From assembly GCA_039881145.1 (NCBI GenBank), contig JAYKKI010000154.1, positions 372,001 through 436,000 on the forward strand: a stretch of DNA of 64,000 nt, read 5' to 3'. This DNA comes from Druceiella hillmani. Taxonomy: Eukaryota > Arthropoda > Insecta > Lepidoptera > Hepialidae. Positions 1 to 17,520 of this stretch are shown here, one piece after another (within the stretch, counting starts at the first letter, position 1; each line of letters begins with the position of its first letter). The notes under the pieces were generated by a model. It was not told where the DNA came from and searched no databases. It worked only from the letters and a program-made list of their open reading frames with translations. The position numbers and the translations under genes are program-made.

Positions 1-4695
<4,695 letters not shown>

Positions 4696-4937
4696 CACAA
4701 TTAAATGAAACTACGTGATGTAGTATTATTTCTACTTTCTTTAAGTTTTTACTACGACCTAGGTTTTGTTGTATTACATCATCTTCAGGGGGGCTATTAG
4801 CAAAGATGGGTTATTAGTAATACAACGAAACCTAGGTCGTGGTAAAGAACTTAAAGAAAGTAGAAATAATACTACATCACGTAGTTTCATTTAATTGTGA
4901 ATAATGAATTTCTACAAAATTAACGCCAAATATATTC
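4696..4937. mobile_element. Palindromic Penelope-like element, copy 1
   Basis: Two arms of about 82 bases (4696-4778 and 4819-4899) are reverse complements with few mismatches. They share the core CGAAACCTAGGTCG on the right arm and its mutated complement on the left. A tail ending AACGCCAAATATATTC follows the right arm and is shared with the copies at 9726 and 18397. The apex (4779-4818) is shortened. AATATTT occurs directly before (4689-4695) and after (4938-4944) the element and may be a 7 bp target-site duplication, but it is weak in AT-rich DNA. No protein is encoded, so the copy is non-autonomous. Assignment to the Penelope group is an inference from the hammerhead-like core seen in all copies. 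Confidence 0.65.
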
Positions 4938-5772
4938 AATATTTGTAAATATTTTATACACTGTTATTAATTACACCAGCTAGTTATCCACTCTTTTCGA
5001 GTTAGCTCACAGATGATAAGCTAACATAAAATTCATATGCGATATTTTTAAACAAATACGAAATTTTCGAAATATATTTTGTTAAAATTTTTATTAGGAT
5101 TTTTGGATCAACTATTTCCCGGTTTCTTGAAATATTTTGTTTGAGCCCTTTATCTCTTTCAGACCACTATAAAAATAGTTTATATCACAGCTAAAATTTT
5201 AAGCTGAATTGCTGTGACAGTCTTGACCCTTCCACTTCAAAAGTTTTAAAGTTTAAGCTGTTGATTATTACAGACCCCCTACTTATATATCTCCTAATTT
5301 GAAAATCTTTAAGAAATATTTTAACAAACCAATATTAATCTCTAGTTAAAATTAAATATAAATCCCAAGTCAACACTCCATGGTAAGGAAAAATCTCATT
5401 TAAATAAATTTATTTGATTTTATATGGTACTTTAAAAAAAATTACAAATTATTAAAAAGTCTTTCAGAGAAGATTTGAAAAGAAAATATTAGTCTTATTT
5501 TAATCTGAATCTCAAGCACCATTTTCATTAAAACTTATGTTTTAATCAGTTTAACAGTTTGTGCTTGCTACCTTAACAAACTTATAAAAAATCTGGCAAA
5601 ACTTGTTTTGACGCCTATTCGATCCCAGATACGCCCCTTAATACAAAATTCTCCAAAATATTAAATCTTACATTAACTCATATAAACACGTTAAACATTT
5701 TATATAGTAGTGTTTATTAGGCAGTATTTTGGCAGCTTTTCCAAAAAAGGGTGAAGTGCGAGTCTGGTTCGC

Positions 5773-5806
5773 GCATCGAGGGTTTGAAGGCATCGAGGGC
5801 TTGAAA
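5773..5806. repeat. 17 bp tandem duplication
   Basis: GCATCGAGGGTTTGAAG at 5773-5789 is followed directly by GCATCGAGGGCTTGAAA at 5790-5806. It is locally GC-richer than the surroundings. Confidence 0.8.
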
Positions 5807-8800
5807 ATAATTTTACTTCAAGCTTATTTGACTTTAACTGGTTTAAAGCGAAACTACTTTATTTATCATAAGTCATCGCTCATATGAATTTTCAAGTGAA
5901 ATAAATATTTAATAACACCTAATATAATTAAACAGAGGAAACGTATAAATTATCAAGAAAATATCAAAAACCATGATATCATCTTTACAGTTTGTGTTCC
6001 AAAAACCCTACTTTATTTTTAATTTCAGGTTTAGTAGTTTTGGATACAATGGCTATGGACCCTTATTAAAAACCCTTTCAAGTGATAGCCCACATTATAA
6101 AGGGAATTAAAAAAAAATTTCGAGTACTCAATTTTCCTCCCTTAAAATTTGTATGTAAATATTGTCGTGAGTTAACTATTGAAATATACGCGGGTTAATA
6201 TGCTTTAAAACTATGTCCATTAAATTTCAAGTTTATATAACATGAAATTTCTGAAGAATATGGCTGACAGACGATAAACGAATATGTGAGTGTTCTTATA
6301 ATGGTTCTGTTTTTTTATGTATGGAATCTTAAAAAAGGTAAACAATGGGTGAAATATTAATAATTAGTTCATCCAAGTATTAAAACTAGATACATATATA
6401 TATAATAACAAAGCAAGCGCTACTGTTTTTGAATAGTGGAATTTTTCTACGTTACGATACGTTTTTTTGTTTTTATTACGAGACTCTTGAAGATATGAGA
6501 TTTGAAACGATCGAAGAATAAGCAAAACCAATACCATTTAAACAAGTTTAATACAAGATAGCTTACGCTTATTTTAACAGTATGATTACTCGTGATGCTC
6601 AAAAACTAGCATCAACAGTAAATTGTCAGTTTTAATTAAAAATTCCTTTTAATCCCGTTTTTATACATTTATACTATGAAAGGATTGTTACATTCATTTT
6701 TGTGAACGTTTGATAAACTGAAATTATTATTCTGAATATAATTTAAATATTTTTCAATAATTAGGATTTAATTTTTTTACGTTATCTTTTATATTATTGT
6801 ATTTTCATGCCTTTTATAAACAATTCAATGGAAATGCGTTAGAACTAATTTTGTTACTGTCAAAATTCGTCTGTGTAAAATGGAAAAAATAGAGTATCAG
6901 AAAATTTAGGACCCTACTTCTTGGGATACACCAAGAATCAATAGATATTTACGCACTAAAATTATTGAAGAAAAACTATCTTGACGTGTATTTTAACATT
7001 TAATTAACATAAGCAGAACTGTATTTGATTTAATTTTGATCCACATTAACTATTTAAATTCAGCTAATTTTTTTATCCATATGACAAAATTTCATATTAA
7101 CACAAATTTCGGATTCCTTATCTCGAAAAGAAAAAAAAACCCTTGCCAGTTTACTCAGGGATCCGCCCGTCTGTGCATCTGTTTTTCTTGTTTTATTAGA
7201 ACACTTTCATATTAGAAGCAACGTATGATTTAGCATGATATACTTCATTAACGATGGAAGTAAATACTCTCTATTTTCCTTTGTAATATTATTGGCGTAG
7301 AGGCGACGTAGATTTTGGCGCAGTTATGGAACTTATTAACAATGAGAGATTATGAATACTATTCTTTGTTTATAATATTTTCGGCAAGTGTGTGATTGTT
7401 GGTGGTATAACTCAAGAGTAAAATAGATTCTAGAACGCGAAAACTTAGAATTTATTAATTCCACGTTTCACTTCCAAATAAACGTTCAGAGTCAACGGAC
7501 GCTCCCTTCAGATTTTATAAGATTTCAATTGACTTGTGTTTCTTTTTAATAATGACAAACTCCGATATGATTCATTCTTACCCACAAATACTTCCTTGAA
7601 AACTTTTGATGAAAGTATAAAAGGCTACAAAATCTGTTAATACAATTTTTTTACGAATAAACATCTACATATAACTACAAAACCACATCAATATAAATAG
7701 CACTGTAAGCTATCCTTTAGTTCATTCTTTTCGATGTGATGTTTTTCTAGAAAGAGAAGTCATTTTCTTTTGAATGTAGACCATATCTAATTTATATACA
7801 CATACTTCTTGGACGAACATATTAACTTTGGAATGCGGCACCGTGAAATACTTCCTCACATGTTCGTCGGAAAATAATTTGGAAATGAGCAATTTCCCTA
7901 AAGGAAACTTATATTTCTGTATCTGTGAAAATTAAATTGCCTTACTTATAAATATAATAAGGGAATAAAACAAGGTATATATTACATTGTAATATGGCAT
8001 AGAGGAAATCATTTTTGAAAACCTTTTATTTCAGTAGTCGTCACAACCTCTTGATATCAATGTTCAAATCGAAGATACGCGGACTTTCCTAAAAAAATAG
8101 CTATTAAAGTTCCGAGAATTGTTATTATATAAATAACAATATGTTGTCCTTTTCATTACGCAAAATAATAAATCATAAATCGCGAGGAATAACAATGCAA
8201 TTCCACCCAGTAGCACTTTTATTTCTATTTGTTTACACAAATATTATGGATTTTTTTCTAAATGACGTGATGAGTTAACAAAATGCAGTTATATCTCATT
8301 ATAATTTGGTATATTTTTTAAAAGAGCAATATATGGATGTCAAACGAATTTAATGAAATTTCGTGTCGTATTCAAAATCTATTTCTTTGTGTGCAACATA
8401 CGTAGTTGTATGTAATTTCATAAAAGCGTATTTTAAAAATACATTTCCTGACGATTACCATGTATCGGAAAAATTATTTAGCTTATGGCATTAAGCTTTT
8501 TAATTAAAACTAGAATATTTTTTGTGACTATCTTGCCACAAAATAAAAATTTCACTGTATAAAAATTACTATTTGCTGAATTACGTCTTCTGTAAAGAAG
8601 ATGTAATTGAAATCCTCCTTTTGCAGTTGTAATAAATGATTACCCATAAAGTACCGTAGCATCGGGCAGCAAAAATACATGGTTGTATTTATGCCTGTGA
8701 AAATTTTACTATGAAGCTATTACAAATGACGGCTTCCAGTTGAACCTTTATTTATTTTATTAAAACATGACATAATCGAAGATAAACTAGTCTGCTGAGA

Positions 8801-8933
8801 GATTACGGCAAATATTATTTCAATAATTTTCTACTTTTGGTAACAATGATGTGTGGCAGAAGAAATAGATAAGACGTTTTAAGTATCTTCATTTCAATGT
8901 TTATCGACAAGTTTTTATTGTTAAAGAACACTT

Positions 8934-8973
8934 AGTACTATTACATTTTGAATAGTACTATTACATTTTGAAG
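8934..8973. repeat. 20 bp tandem duplication
   Basis: AGTACTATTACATTTTGAAT at 8934-8953 is repeated at 8954-8973 with only the last base changed, which suggests a recent slippage duplication. Confidence 0.85.
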
Positions 8974-9448
8974 AAATGACTACAATAGTAATTATAATTG
9001 GTCTAAGCCAATATGAATAAACAAATAAATCTCATTTTATTTTACTGTGTGATTGCAAACAGTTTTGATCTCAGAAATATTATTGATATAAAATAATTCA
9101 TTATGGTTAAATGTCAATATTAACTTTCAGATACATAATAATAAAAAAAACACAATAATATAAAAATATCCCCATTTCTATTTAAACTGGTAAGTATGAT
9201 TTTATTTTTACAAATTATCTATGCATGTCTTAAAGAAAATAAGGCAACGAAAATAGAATTAATGGGGAATTACCGCCATTGGCACTAGCTGCTTTTAAAT
9301 AGTGTACGCTAATAAATTCACATCTTTATTTACTTTAAATTACCCAATTTTATATAAATGATATTTTGTGTGAGTTTTAACAAGAAAAATTATGTGTTTA
9401 CTTTTGAAGATCCAATTTTATGGCAATAATGACGATTCATCAATAATG

Positions 9449-9454
<6 letters not shown>

Positions 9455-9513
<59 letters not shown>

Positions 9514-9514
9514 T

Positions 9515-9545
<31 letters not shown>

Positions 9546-9569
9546 TTATATATTTATATATATATATAT
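9455..9569. repeat. (TA)n compound microsatellite
   Basis: Alternating T/A interrupted by a few TACATATTTATA and TTTA variants. It lies about 150 bases before palindromic copy 2. Confidence 0.96.
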
Positions 9570-9725
9570 GAACATACGTTATTTGTTGAAAAGAAACCTA
9601 ATTAAATATTTACGAAGTAGAACTTCTAATGTATGAGGTACACTATAGAATTTAATGCTATAATATTTCCAAAATACCAATAGATCATAATTTTCGAGTA
9701 TTTTGGTTTTCATTGCTATCGTATA

Positions 9726-9979
9726 CTAATTAAATGAAACTACCTGATGTAGTATTATTTCTACTTTCTCTAAGTTCTTTACCATGACCTAGGTTTCGTT
9801 ATATTACAACATCTTCAGGTGGGCTATTAGCAAAGATAATATCCCACCTGAAGATGTTGTAACACAACGAAACCTAGGTCGTTGTAAAAAACTTAAAGAC
9901 AGTAGAAATAATACTACATTACATAGTTTAATTTAATTGTGAATAGTGAATTTCTACAAAATTAACGCCAAATATATTC
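9726..9979. mobile_element. Palindromic Penelope-like element, copy 2, with target-site duplication
   Basis: This is the most complete of three copies. Left and right arms of about 105 bases pair almost end to end around an apex near 9826-9842. GCTATCGTATAC flanks it on both sides (9715-9726 and 9980-9991; the last C of the left repeat may be element or target), an 11-12 bp target-site duplication. That size fits target-primed reverse transcription rather than Helitron or piggyBac insertion. The right arm holds CTGAAGAT, a short hairpin (9856-9868), GAAA and CCTAGGTC in hammerhead-ribozyme order; the left arm holds the same on the other strand. It ends with the same AACGCCAAATATATTC tail as copies 1 and 3. 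No coding capacity is visible. Confidence 0.75.
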
Positions 9980-9991
9980 GCTATCGTATAC

Positions 9992-12534
9992 CTTGCTTAT
10001 GTAAATTGAAATATATACTTCATAGTGTTCGTCCGTCCATATGTGACAGCGCCGCATTTTCTAAAATTTTAGACCTATGTGCATCAAATTTAGAAGTACC
10101 TCCTTCATATTATAATTTCAATTAAAATGAGGCAAAATGTAAAAAACTTTAATGTGTAATATGCATAAAGTTACAGGTATTTTATTTGAGCGGGGTATCA
10201 TTTGATTGTTTTATTGAACACAAATTCGTTTATTATTTATAACTCTTTCAACTCTATAATTGTTTGTCTGTGAGTTTTAAAATTATGAAAATTCTAGCAT
10301 CTTGTTAAAAATTTGAAATGTAATTACCTTAGTTAAAATGCATCAACAATACCCAGATTTGTAGATAAATAGAAAATATTATTTTGTTAGGAGGATAAAA
10401 TGGGGTTATAGAAACTGATTAGAGTCAGGCAACGCTAAGTATTTGGCATCTGCAATTAACACGTTACAATTAGCAGTCCAGATCAGATTTCGTCAATATT
10501 ACACTCCGACTTATATCGAAACATTAAGTTCTGTTAGACACCATATTTTTTTTAAATTTTCATTCAATCACCCCAATTTAGTTTGCCGCTAGGAGTTAAA
10601 CACTTCAGTAATGATGTTGATGTTCTTTAGCTCTCCACTAAGAGTGTCAAACATGGTTTCAAATATAACTCACATAAACATCCAGTCTACCAACTAGAGC
10701 ATACGTAACGCTGTCGAAAACATTGGTTTCTGCCAGAGGAGTATGCGAATAGGTTATTAATATATTTGTATTTAAGTATGTAAAAGTTGAATATGAGTTA
10801 TTTTCCAGTGACAAATACAAAATAAAAATAAAACTGACGAGTAAATAATAAGAAATTCATCTCGAAAATAAACAATAGTTGACTGGTAATACAAAAAGAG
10901 ATATAATTCCAACAATTCAACAAAAACAGACAAGACTCTAATGAAACGAGAAAATTCACCACAAATAGAAAATAATTCAAAGTAAATTATTTAACGTTCC
11001 CAACCGATTGTTGTTGTCGCAATAGTGTGTTTCATTCGGAAGAAAACTTCCTTCTAGGTTAAATCAGTTTTACTTTTCTAAGAAATATCCGATGTGGTAG
11101 TGATAATTTTTCGTTAATTAAGTGGTAATCAAATAATAAAATAAAAAATCTACAGTCATTTCAGCGCTATCTAAAACCATATGCTGCTAAAAACCACTCC
11201 GTCAATAAAAAATAATAGTATATGAAATATTACTTAGATTTCAAGGATGGATATTTGAATAAGTATTTTGACTCATTCGTTAACAAAGTTTAATACAGTT
11301 AAGGAATGATTACGTATAACTGAATCGTACTCACAGATCAGCGTGAAGTTTGTAAATTTATAAATATAAGCTATGTTAACAATATGATTTGCAAATATCA
11401 CGAAGCTATACGATAGGAAAACGTTGGTTAGACAAAAGACCAATTATTAATAACTCAGTTTGTATACCATACATTCAAAAATTACTCTTCAACTTTCCTT
11501 TCGTAGGAATATTTGGTATGCTTTTAATAATTTATTTAATTTATCCTTACATTCCCAATTTGGTCTAAGTGTTTCCATAAATGTAACCATAATAATATCA
11601 ATAACTTAAATTTATCTATTGAATAAAGTTTGGAAAAGATCAAGGATTATTTTCAAATATTATTTCAAAGATTATATTAAGAGTATAGAGATAATTAATT
11701 AATGACGATATTTTTAGCAAGAATTTTTATACGTTTATTAACAACATTTTTAAAACAGAATTGATAACTGATCTTGCTATAGAAAAGTAAAAAATTCCTT
11801 AAGTTGTTTACTTATTTCACTAGAATGAGATATTCCACGGAGTGTATAAATATCTTAAAATAATCTGTAAAGGTTAATATTCATGTAATAAATTAACCAG
11901 TGAGCTGGATAAAGTCAAAGTACATGCGAAAAAATTTAAATTCAAGGACTGCTGCGGAAAAGTCTTGCGCATTTCCAGCGCGAGTCTGAAAATACTACGT
12001 TAAAATATTTTCCTCAACAATTAAGTAGCAGACACCATGCACGTAAGAAACTTCGCATGCAAGGTTTCAGTTAAAACTTTTTCCGTATTTTTTCTTTAAT
12101 ACAGGTTTTTTAATTGGTGCAGTTTGATTTACAATTTATTGTTAAAATTAATCACTTTTAATTAATATTTTTTTTAATTGTTCAAACACATACGAAAAAT
12201 CTTCTGAAGAAAAATATAATATTAGGAATTGGTTTTGTTTCATTTTCGATGTTTTGCTAGTCAAAATAGACGCAAAATTATTAAAAAAATATAAAGAGAA
12301 GACATTGTGCCAATAATCTAGATTGAATTATTTAATCTCTACTCAGTTTAGTAAAACGTCGCTTTGCTGTGTCTAAAGTTTTAAATAGCACTGTGGTTCT
12401 CGAAAAGAAAACAACCAAAAATACATTTAGCCTGTAAATCCACTATGGTCTTTATTAGAGTGAACAGTTTCATTATTCTAAACCACCATTTTTTTTGCAT
12501 ATTTCGTGGACATTTTTTCAGAGTTAGACAATTC
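9992..12534. other. AT-rich stretch without recognisable gene
   Basis: No ORF, RNA gene or transposon terminus is recognisable. The 60-codon minus-strand ORF at 10798-10980 is low-complexity and unsupported. Confidence 0.6.
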
Positions 12535-12734
12535 TCACACGTTCACTACCGGAGAGTTTTTCACCACGCAAACGCAATACTGATGTGCCATTCATGCTTT
12601 TGAAAAAAAAAATTTATTATTGGTTTTTAAAAAAATTGAATTTTTTTTTTTAAATTGTAAAATTGTAGATTGAAAGTCAATTGGATAGCGCTAGCAATCA
12701 GAGAAACTCTTAAGAATTACCGGTAACGAATAGG
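12535..12734. mobile_element. Possible piggyBac-type MITE remnant
   Basis: The right end reads inward from TTAA (12735-12738) as CCTATTCGTTACCGG, then an AGAGTTTCTC-like run. The left end contains GTTCACTACCGGAGAGTTTTTC at 12541-12562 on the opposite strand. The pair forms imperfect terminal inverted repeats about 200 bases apart with no ORF between. The TTAA next to the right end points to the piggyBac superfamily. The left TTAA is not preserved (TTAG nearby), so the left boundary is approximate and the call is tentative. Confidence 0.3.
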
Positions 12735-12973
12735 TTAATTCTTTCACATTTTAATAATCGACAATAATATAATTAAAAGGGGCAAACTAATTTCAAACTT
12801 ATAAGAAACATACGCAAATTTATAATAAGCCAGTAAATTTGCAAGTGATATACATTCTTGAACAATTAGTAAATATTATTATTAAAAAAAATTAAATTGC
12901 CATTAACAGAGGAGTTACTCTGATTTAATATTATGAGATAATTTTCCATAAATTAATGTCGCATTATTAATTT

Positions 12974-15660
12974 CTGAGGGTCGCGTCTGTCCTCAAAAGT
13001 TCTGGTGGTTTCCTTCATTAGTTCGTTTCATTTAGCCCTGTCGTTGGCTTTTCTAATAGTAGATGTGATTGGAAGGCTTGTGAGCTTAGTGACCTGGTTA
13101 GTCCCTCGGGTAGAAAGTCTACCACGGTGTCGCTTACCATTGACTTTCCGTTCTAAGTTAACTGGTTATCTGTATGTAATGTGACCAAAGCAGTTGAGGA
13201 TTCTTTGGTAGCAGATGGTAGCCAGTGTGGTTTTGATTCTAAGTTGTGTTCGCTCTTCTGGACGTCGAAGGTATACGCAGTACTCATCTCTAACACCGCA
13301 TTTTGGACACGTCTATCTTCTTGTGCTCCACCGAATTGTCCACGATTCAGACTTATGCAGAAAAATCGAGAAGACTAATACTCTTACTATTATCCGTTTT
13401 ATATTATTAGGAATCTTTGTGTTTTGCCATGACAGCGGTAGTCTGCTCATAGCAAATTTGGCCATTTACGTTTTTTTTCAAAGTTCCCTATCGCTTTCTC
13501 CCTAGTCAATGAGTAGCGATCCAAGATATACCAAATAACTGTAAGTTAGAGAGCTCTCTCTGATACTTGGCCATCCTTATCTGTGATCATGACATTCGTT
13601 TTAGTTCTGTTGATCGAGAGCCTGACCAGCTCGTTTTCATACTCGACTCTTTGGAACCAAATATCTAGTTCTTCCTCTGAAGCCGTCTAGAAACTGGTTT
13701 CATCCGCATATCATAAATTTCTTAATTTGATGCCACGTACTAAGATTTCCCTCTTTCTTTCTTCCAAGGCCTTACTCATTATGCATTTGCCATATATATT
13801 GCAAAGAATAAGCTATAAGGTACATACCTGCCGGATACCTTTGCTAGGGTTAAACGGTAGAAATAACATATCATTTATTCTTATCCTGGAGGTACCGACT
13901 TCGTACAGGTTTGCTACCAAAGTTATTAAGTATATAGGTACGCCCATTTTTAATAGGACTTTCTTTGGGCAATTCCATCGTACGCAATCAAATAACTTAG
14001 AATAGTCAATAGAGTACATCGGCACAGTAACGTTGAACTCCCGTCTCTTTTCAATGACTCCTGCCTCACGGTCACAATTTGTTCTCTAGTGCCACGGCCC
14101 CTTGACAAACCCGGCTTGCTCAATTGGTATTTGCCACTGCAAGTATCTTACTGACTATTTATAACATAATTTTACTGCCATGAAATATGAAAGGCATAGT
14201 TCTATATTTTGCATATGCTTGAGTGGATCATTTTTCAGTGGATCATGTCTACCAGACTTGATTGCAAAGGTCAAGCAAGGTTTTAACAATTTGATTGCTC
14301 AGGTTTTTCAGCCCTTTGGCAAACATTCCATCTCTTCCGGCTGATTTGTTACATTTTAGTTTTCTAAGTCCGTTCCGAACCTCTTACATAAAGATGTTAA
14401 GTTCCCTGATGTAGTGGCTGACCAATAATTTTTGGGTTTTTCGTATTCTCGACATGTACCTATAAATTTTCACAGTGCGAATGCCATCTCCCTATCACTT
14501 GATCAACTTCAGTTAGCGAATCGCCGTCATTGTCTTTAATTACCCATGTTTTAGGTTTTTGTTCTCGATTAATGCTTTTAGTCTTCAAAAATAGGTTCTT
14601 TGTGTGAGAATTTGGGAATGATATCATAATCCTGGTAGCACAGTTGTTGGATCCTTGCCGACAGCGCTCTTATAGTGAATATTGCCCATAAAGAGGATTT
14701 TCCTTTCGTGCATGACTCCCCGTTTCTCCTCCGATATTCATCTTTTTAAACAAAGACACTTCACCCGATATTAATCTCGACTGTGATTTGTGTAACTCAG
14801 GAAAACACCTCTTTAGTTTAATGCAGAAATTTGGTATGAACAGTTTGTGGTCAGTTCTACAATTACAAATGATATGTTTTTGTAGTCCTAATTGACGATA
14901 TCCATATCTTAGCTACTACAATGTAATTAATCTGGATGCTTGCCCGATCACTTAGCAAATTTACGTATAAAGCCTTCTTGGGTGGTTTTCAAAGCTATTA
15001 TTTATAATGAGTGAGCGGATTATCTGCACAGAACTGCACCCTTCTTTCACCTTTCTTGTTCTTTTCTCCTAATCCATACCTCCCAATTACATTCCTGAGA
15101 TGGTCATCGGCTTTCGTGGAGTCTACTGTGGTATTAAAGTCTCCAAAACTAAAGTAATTTTGCGCCTGGATAGCCTTTTCAGCTTGTCCTCTTACTACCC
15201 GTAGGAAGCCTCGACGTCGTCCAATAATTATATTACATACACTACGACCAGATTCATTCTGCACAGCTTTCTATTGACTCTCAACATCATTATGTGACAA
15301 CTCAATGGGTTTTAACTCAGAACTGACACCAGATCGTGTTTCGTCTCCCTCTGCCTTTGATGATGTTTCTTCATAACGGGCTTCAAGGAAAGATAGTGCG
15401 GTGGTTTCACCTTGCCTTCTATATCGCAGCAATGGTGAAAGTGTGGTCAATAAGTCCCGGTACCAACGCCTGACATCCAGGATTATATAAACAATTACTA
15501 TCCGGACTCCCTATCCCTCGCTTGCTTGTCGACTACACCTCCAAGTGGTTTGGTTACCACAATCTTAATGATAGGTTACTCGACGTAACAGAGTTCCCTG
15601 CCTATAGGTGGGAGTAGAATTGGTAAGGAGAAGCTAAGTGGCATCTTCGTATGTAGCGTT
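12974..15660 (-). pseudogene. RTE/CFDP2-like non-LTR retrotransposon, decayed
   Basis: Read on the minus strand, this is one LINE in order. It starts with a GC-richer 5' part (15660-15265). Endonuclease pieces follow, with GDFN and GRYGLGEKNKKGERRVQFC (15264-14998) and a DHKL motif (14811-14855). Next comes reverse transcriptase: an EQAGF...G.GTREQI block near 14040-14120, motif A DYSKLFDCVRW and motif B RQVC (14025-13813), and motif C as YADE (13699-13710). The C-terminus GKRHRGR..TRGTNQV ends near 12974. The order and motifs match RTE-type elements whose proteins are often annotated as craniofacial development protein 2-like. Frameshifts and in-frame stops break it, one of them directly before YADE, and motif C has YADE instead of YADD. 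The N-terminal half of the endonuclease appears missing. The copy cannot be active. Confidence 0.85.
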
Positions 15661-17520
15661 ATATGGTATGTCATTCAGCCAATAATCCCAATTTTTAATA
15701 CCCAAGTTTCCGCATCCAAGTATAATTACAGAACATAAGTAATTTTCGATGGCAAAACGCATCAGAAGGAAAGGTATTAAAATTAGGATGGAATATTCTT
15801 TTCTCTAGGAATTTATACATTGTTCTCTTTTTAAAAAAATAGTCTGATTTTAATTTAGGTATTCCTGTTTAAATAAGATCATGGACAAGAATCCAAAGTA
15901 ATTTATATTAACACTATTTTGATTTTCTCGAACTGCGCAAAGTGAAAAAGAGGCGTTAGGTTTTCGAGCGTATGGATGAACATTTCGACCTTTACTCTCT
16001 GAGGTAGCTTTAATGGATTTTCGGTCATATTTGTCTGACATTGAATTCATCTTGGCTCCTCAATTATTCGTAAATCTATGATGCTACTTGTACTATAGTA
16101 CAGCGGTTACGGTAGAATTGTGAGTGCGATCGAGCACAGCGCGTGTGCTTGGAAGCAGAATGGCACGACCGTAGGAATATAGCACTTGACACTCAGAGAA
16201 AATAGGTTTTTTAAATTAAATTTTAACAAGGCTTTCTTAAAGTAACAGTCGTATATAATGTCGTTTACTACTACTTGTACCGACATAAAAATTGCTAACG
16301 AAAAATTGTTTCAATACTTCAAAAAAAATTGAGTGTGTTGAAGAACAAGAGCCTTTTATTATTTCTTATTTTAATGAAATTTTATATATTTTCTTGTAGT
16401 CTACGTTATTTATAATTTTTGTTTCCACACTCACAATCCTATCACAATACACAATATATTTAATTTGTTAATTTAGTACACAAAATTTATTCGTAAAAAA
16501 ATTTGTTATTAATACGTTACATGTTTTTACAATTAATTATATATTTATTCTTTAAAATGCAGAAAAATAAGTTATTAAGCAAATAGCGTTGCAGTTTTGA
16601 GTTATGTACAAATAAAGAAAATGCGGCACGATTTTATTTTTAAGTTTTTATTTGTGGGTCTTAGTTAAGTTCTTAAAAGTAAATATAAAAACAAACACAT
16701 CTAAGAGAAATAAAACCGTCACTACATTTGATAACCCTTTTATGCAAGATTCTAATTTTTTTTCTGCAAAAACATTAAACATAAGAGAAAGATTTCACGA
16801 GCTTCGTGTATATATTGGAAAGTAAAAATATTTTGCTGTCACATCTATATTATTAACATCAGTACTATATTTTACTAACGAAATTGCAAATATTCTGCTT
16901 TTAAAATACAATGCTACTGTATTGTTTAAGAATTTAATTTCAATTTTATTTTACTCTAAACATAAATACAATGATGTAGGTTCTTTTATAAAAATATTAA
17001 TTATGCTCCTTAAAAAATTTGTAACATAGCCAGATATGTGATACCTAATTTGCTTCTTTTCTCAACTATTCATAGTCCCAACATTTAAAGTAAATTACCT
17101 AAACTCCAGTGCCATCGATAACATCACGGAATGTAGAATTGTAGAAAGTACCATACCGAGTGCAGATAAACATTAGAAACGTAATAATAACAGCAACATT
17201 ATAAGGTATAGTAAATTAATATGACATCAAAAATTACAAACTCATATTATGAATTCCATATCATAAGAAAATTCTGTCCTCGCGGGGAAGCAGTGAATCT
17301 GGAATTATGATAAAGTGACACAAGGGCACTCTGCCATTTTAATACTGCTTGATGGTAAAAAAATTAAAAACAAGAGATGTGCGACTAAATTCAACCAAGA
17401 AGTAATCTATTATTTCATCGCTTGTAAATATTTTACATTGGTATAAAATCATAGCATATAGTAAACCTATATTATTAATCGTGAAAGTAATTAATAAATT
17501 TAAATAAATTAACTAAATAA
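15661..17520. other. AT-rich stretch with a small GC-rich patch
   Basis: Mostly background. A GC-richer patch at about 16080-16190 contains the perfect 14 bp palindrome TGTACTATAGTACA (16089-16102). It sits upstream, on the minus strand, of a 66-codon ORF (16050-15850) whose ATG has a plausible context (CCAAGATGA). I do not recognise the predicted peptide and cannot call it a gene. Confidence 0.5.

Larger units (their letters stand above)
4938..9454. other. AT-rich stretch with small tandem duplications only
   Basis: No gene is supportable. The only structured pieces are a 17 bp tandem duplication at 5773-5806 (GCATCGAGGGTTTGAAG, second copy with two changes) and a 20 bp tandem duplication at 8934-8973. 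Otherwise it looks like intergenic or intronic background. Confidence 0.6.

Noticed and set aside
13181..13505. Plus-strand ORFs of 65 and 96 codons
   Set aside because: They are antisense shadows of the minus-strand LINE C-terminus, which has recognisable family motifs.
13727..14005. Plus-strand ORF of 92 codons
   Set aside because: Antisense to the reverse transcriptase motif A/B region of the LINE.
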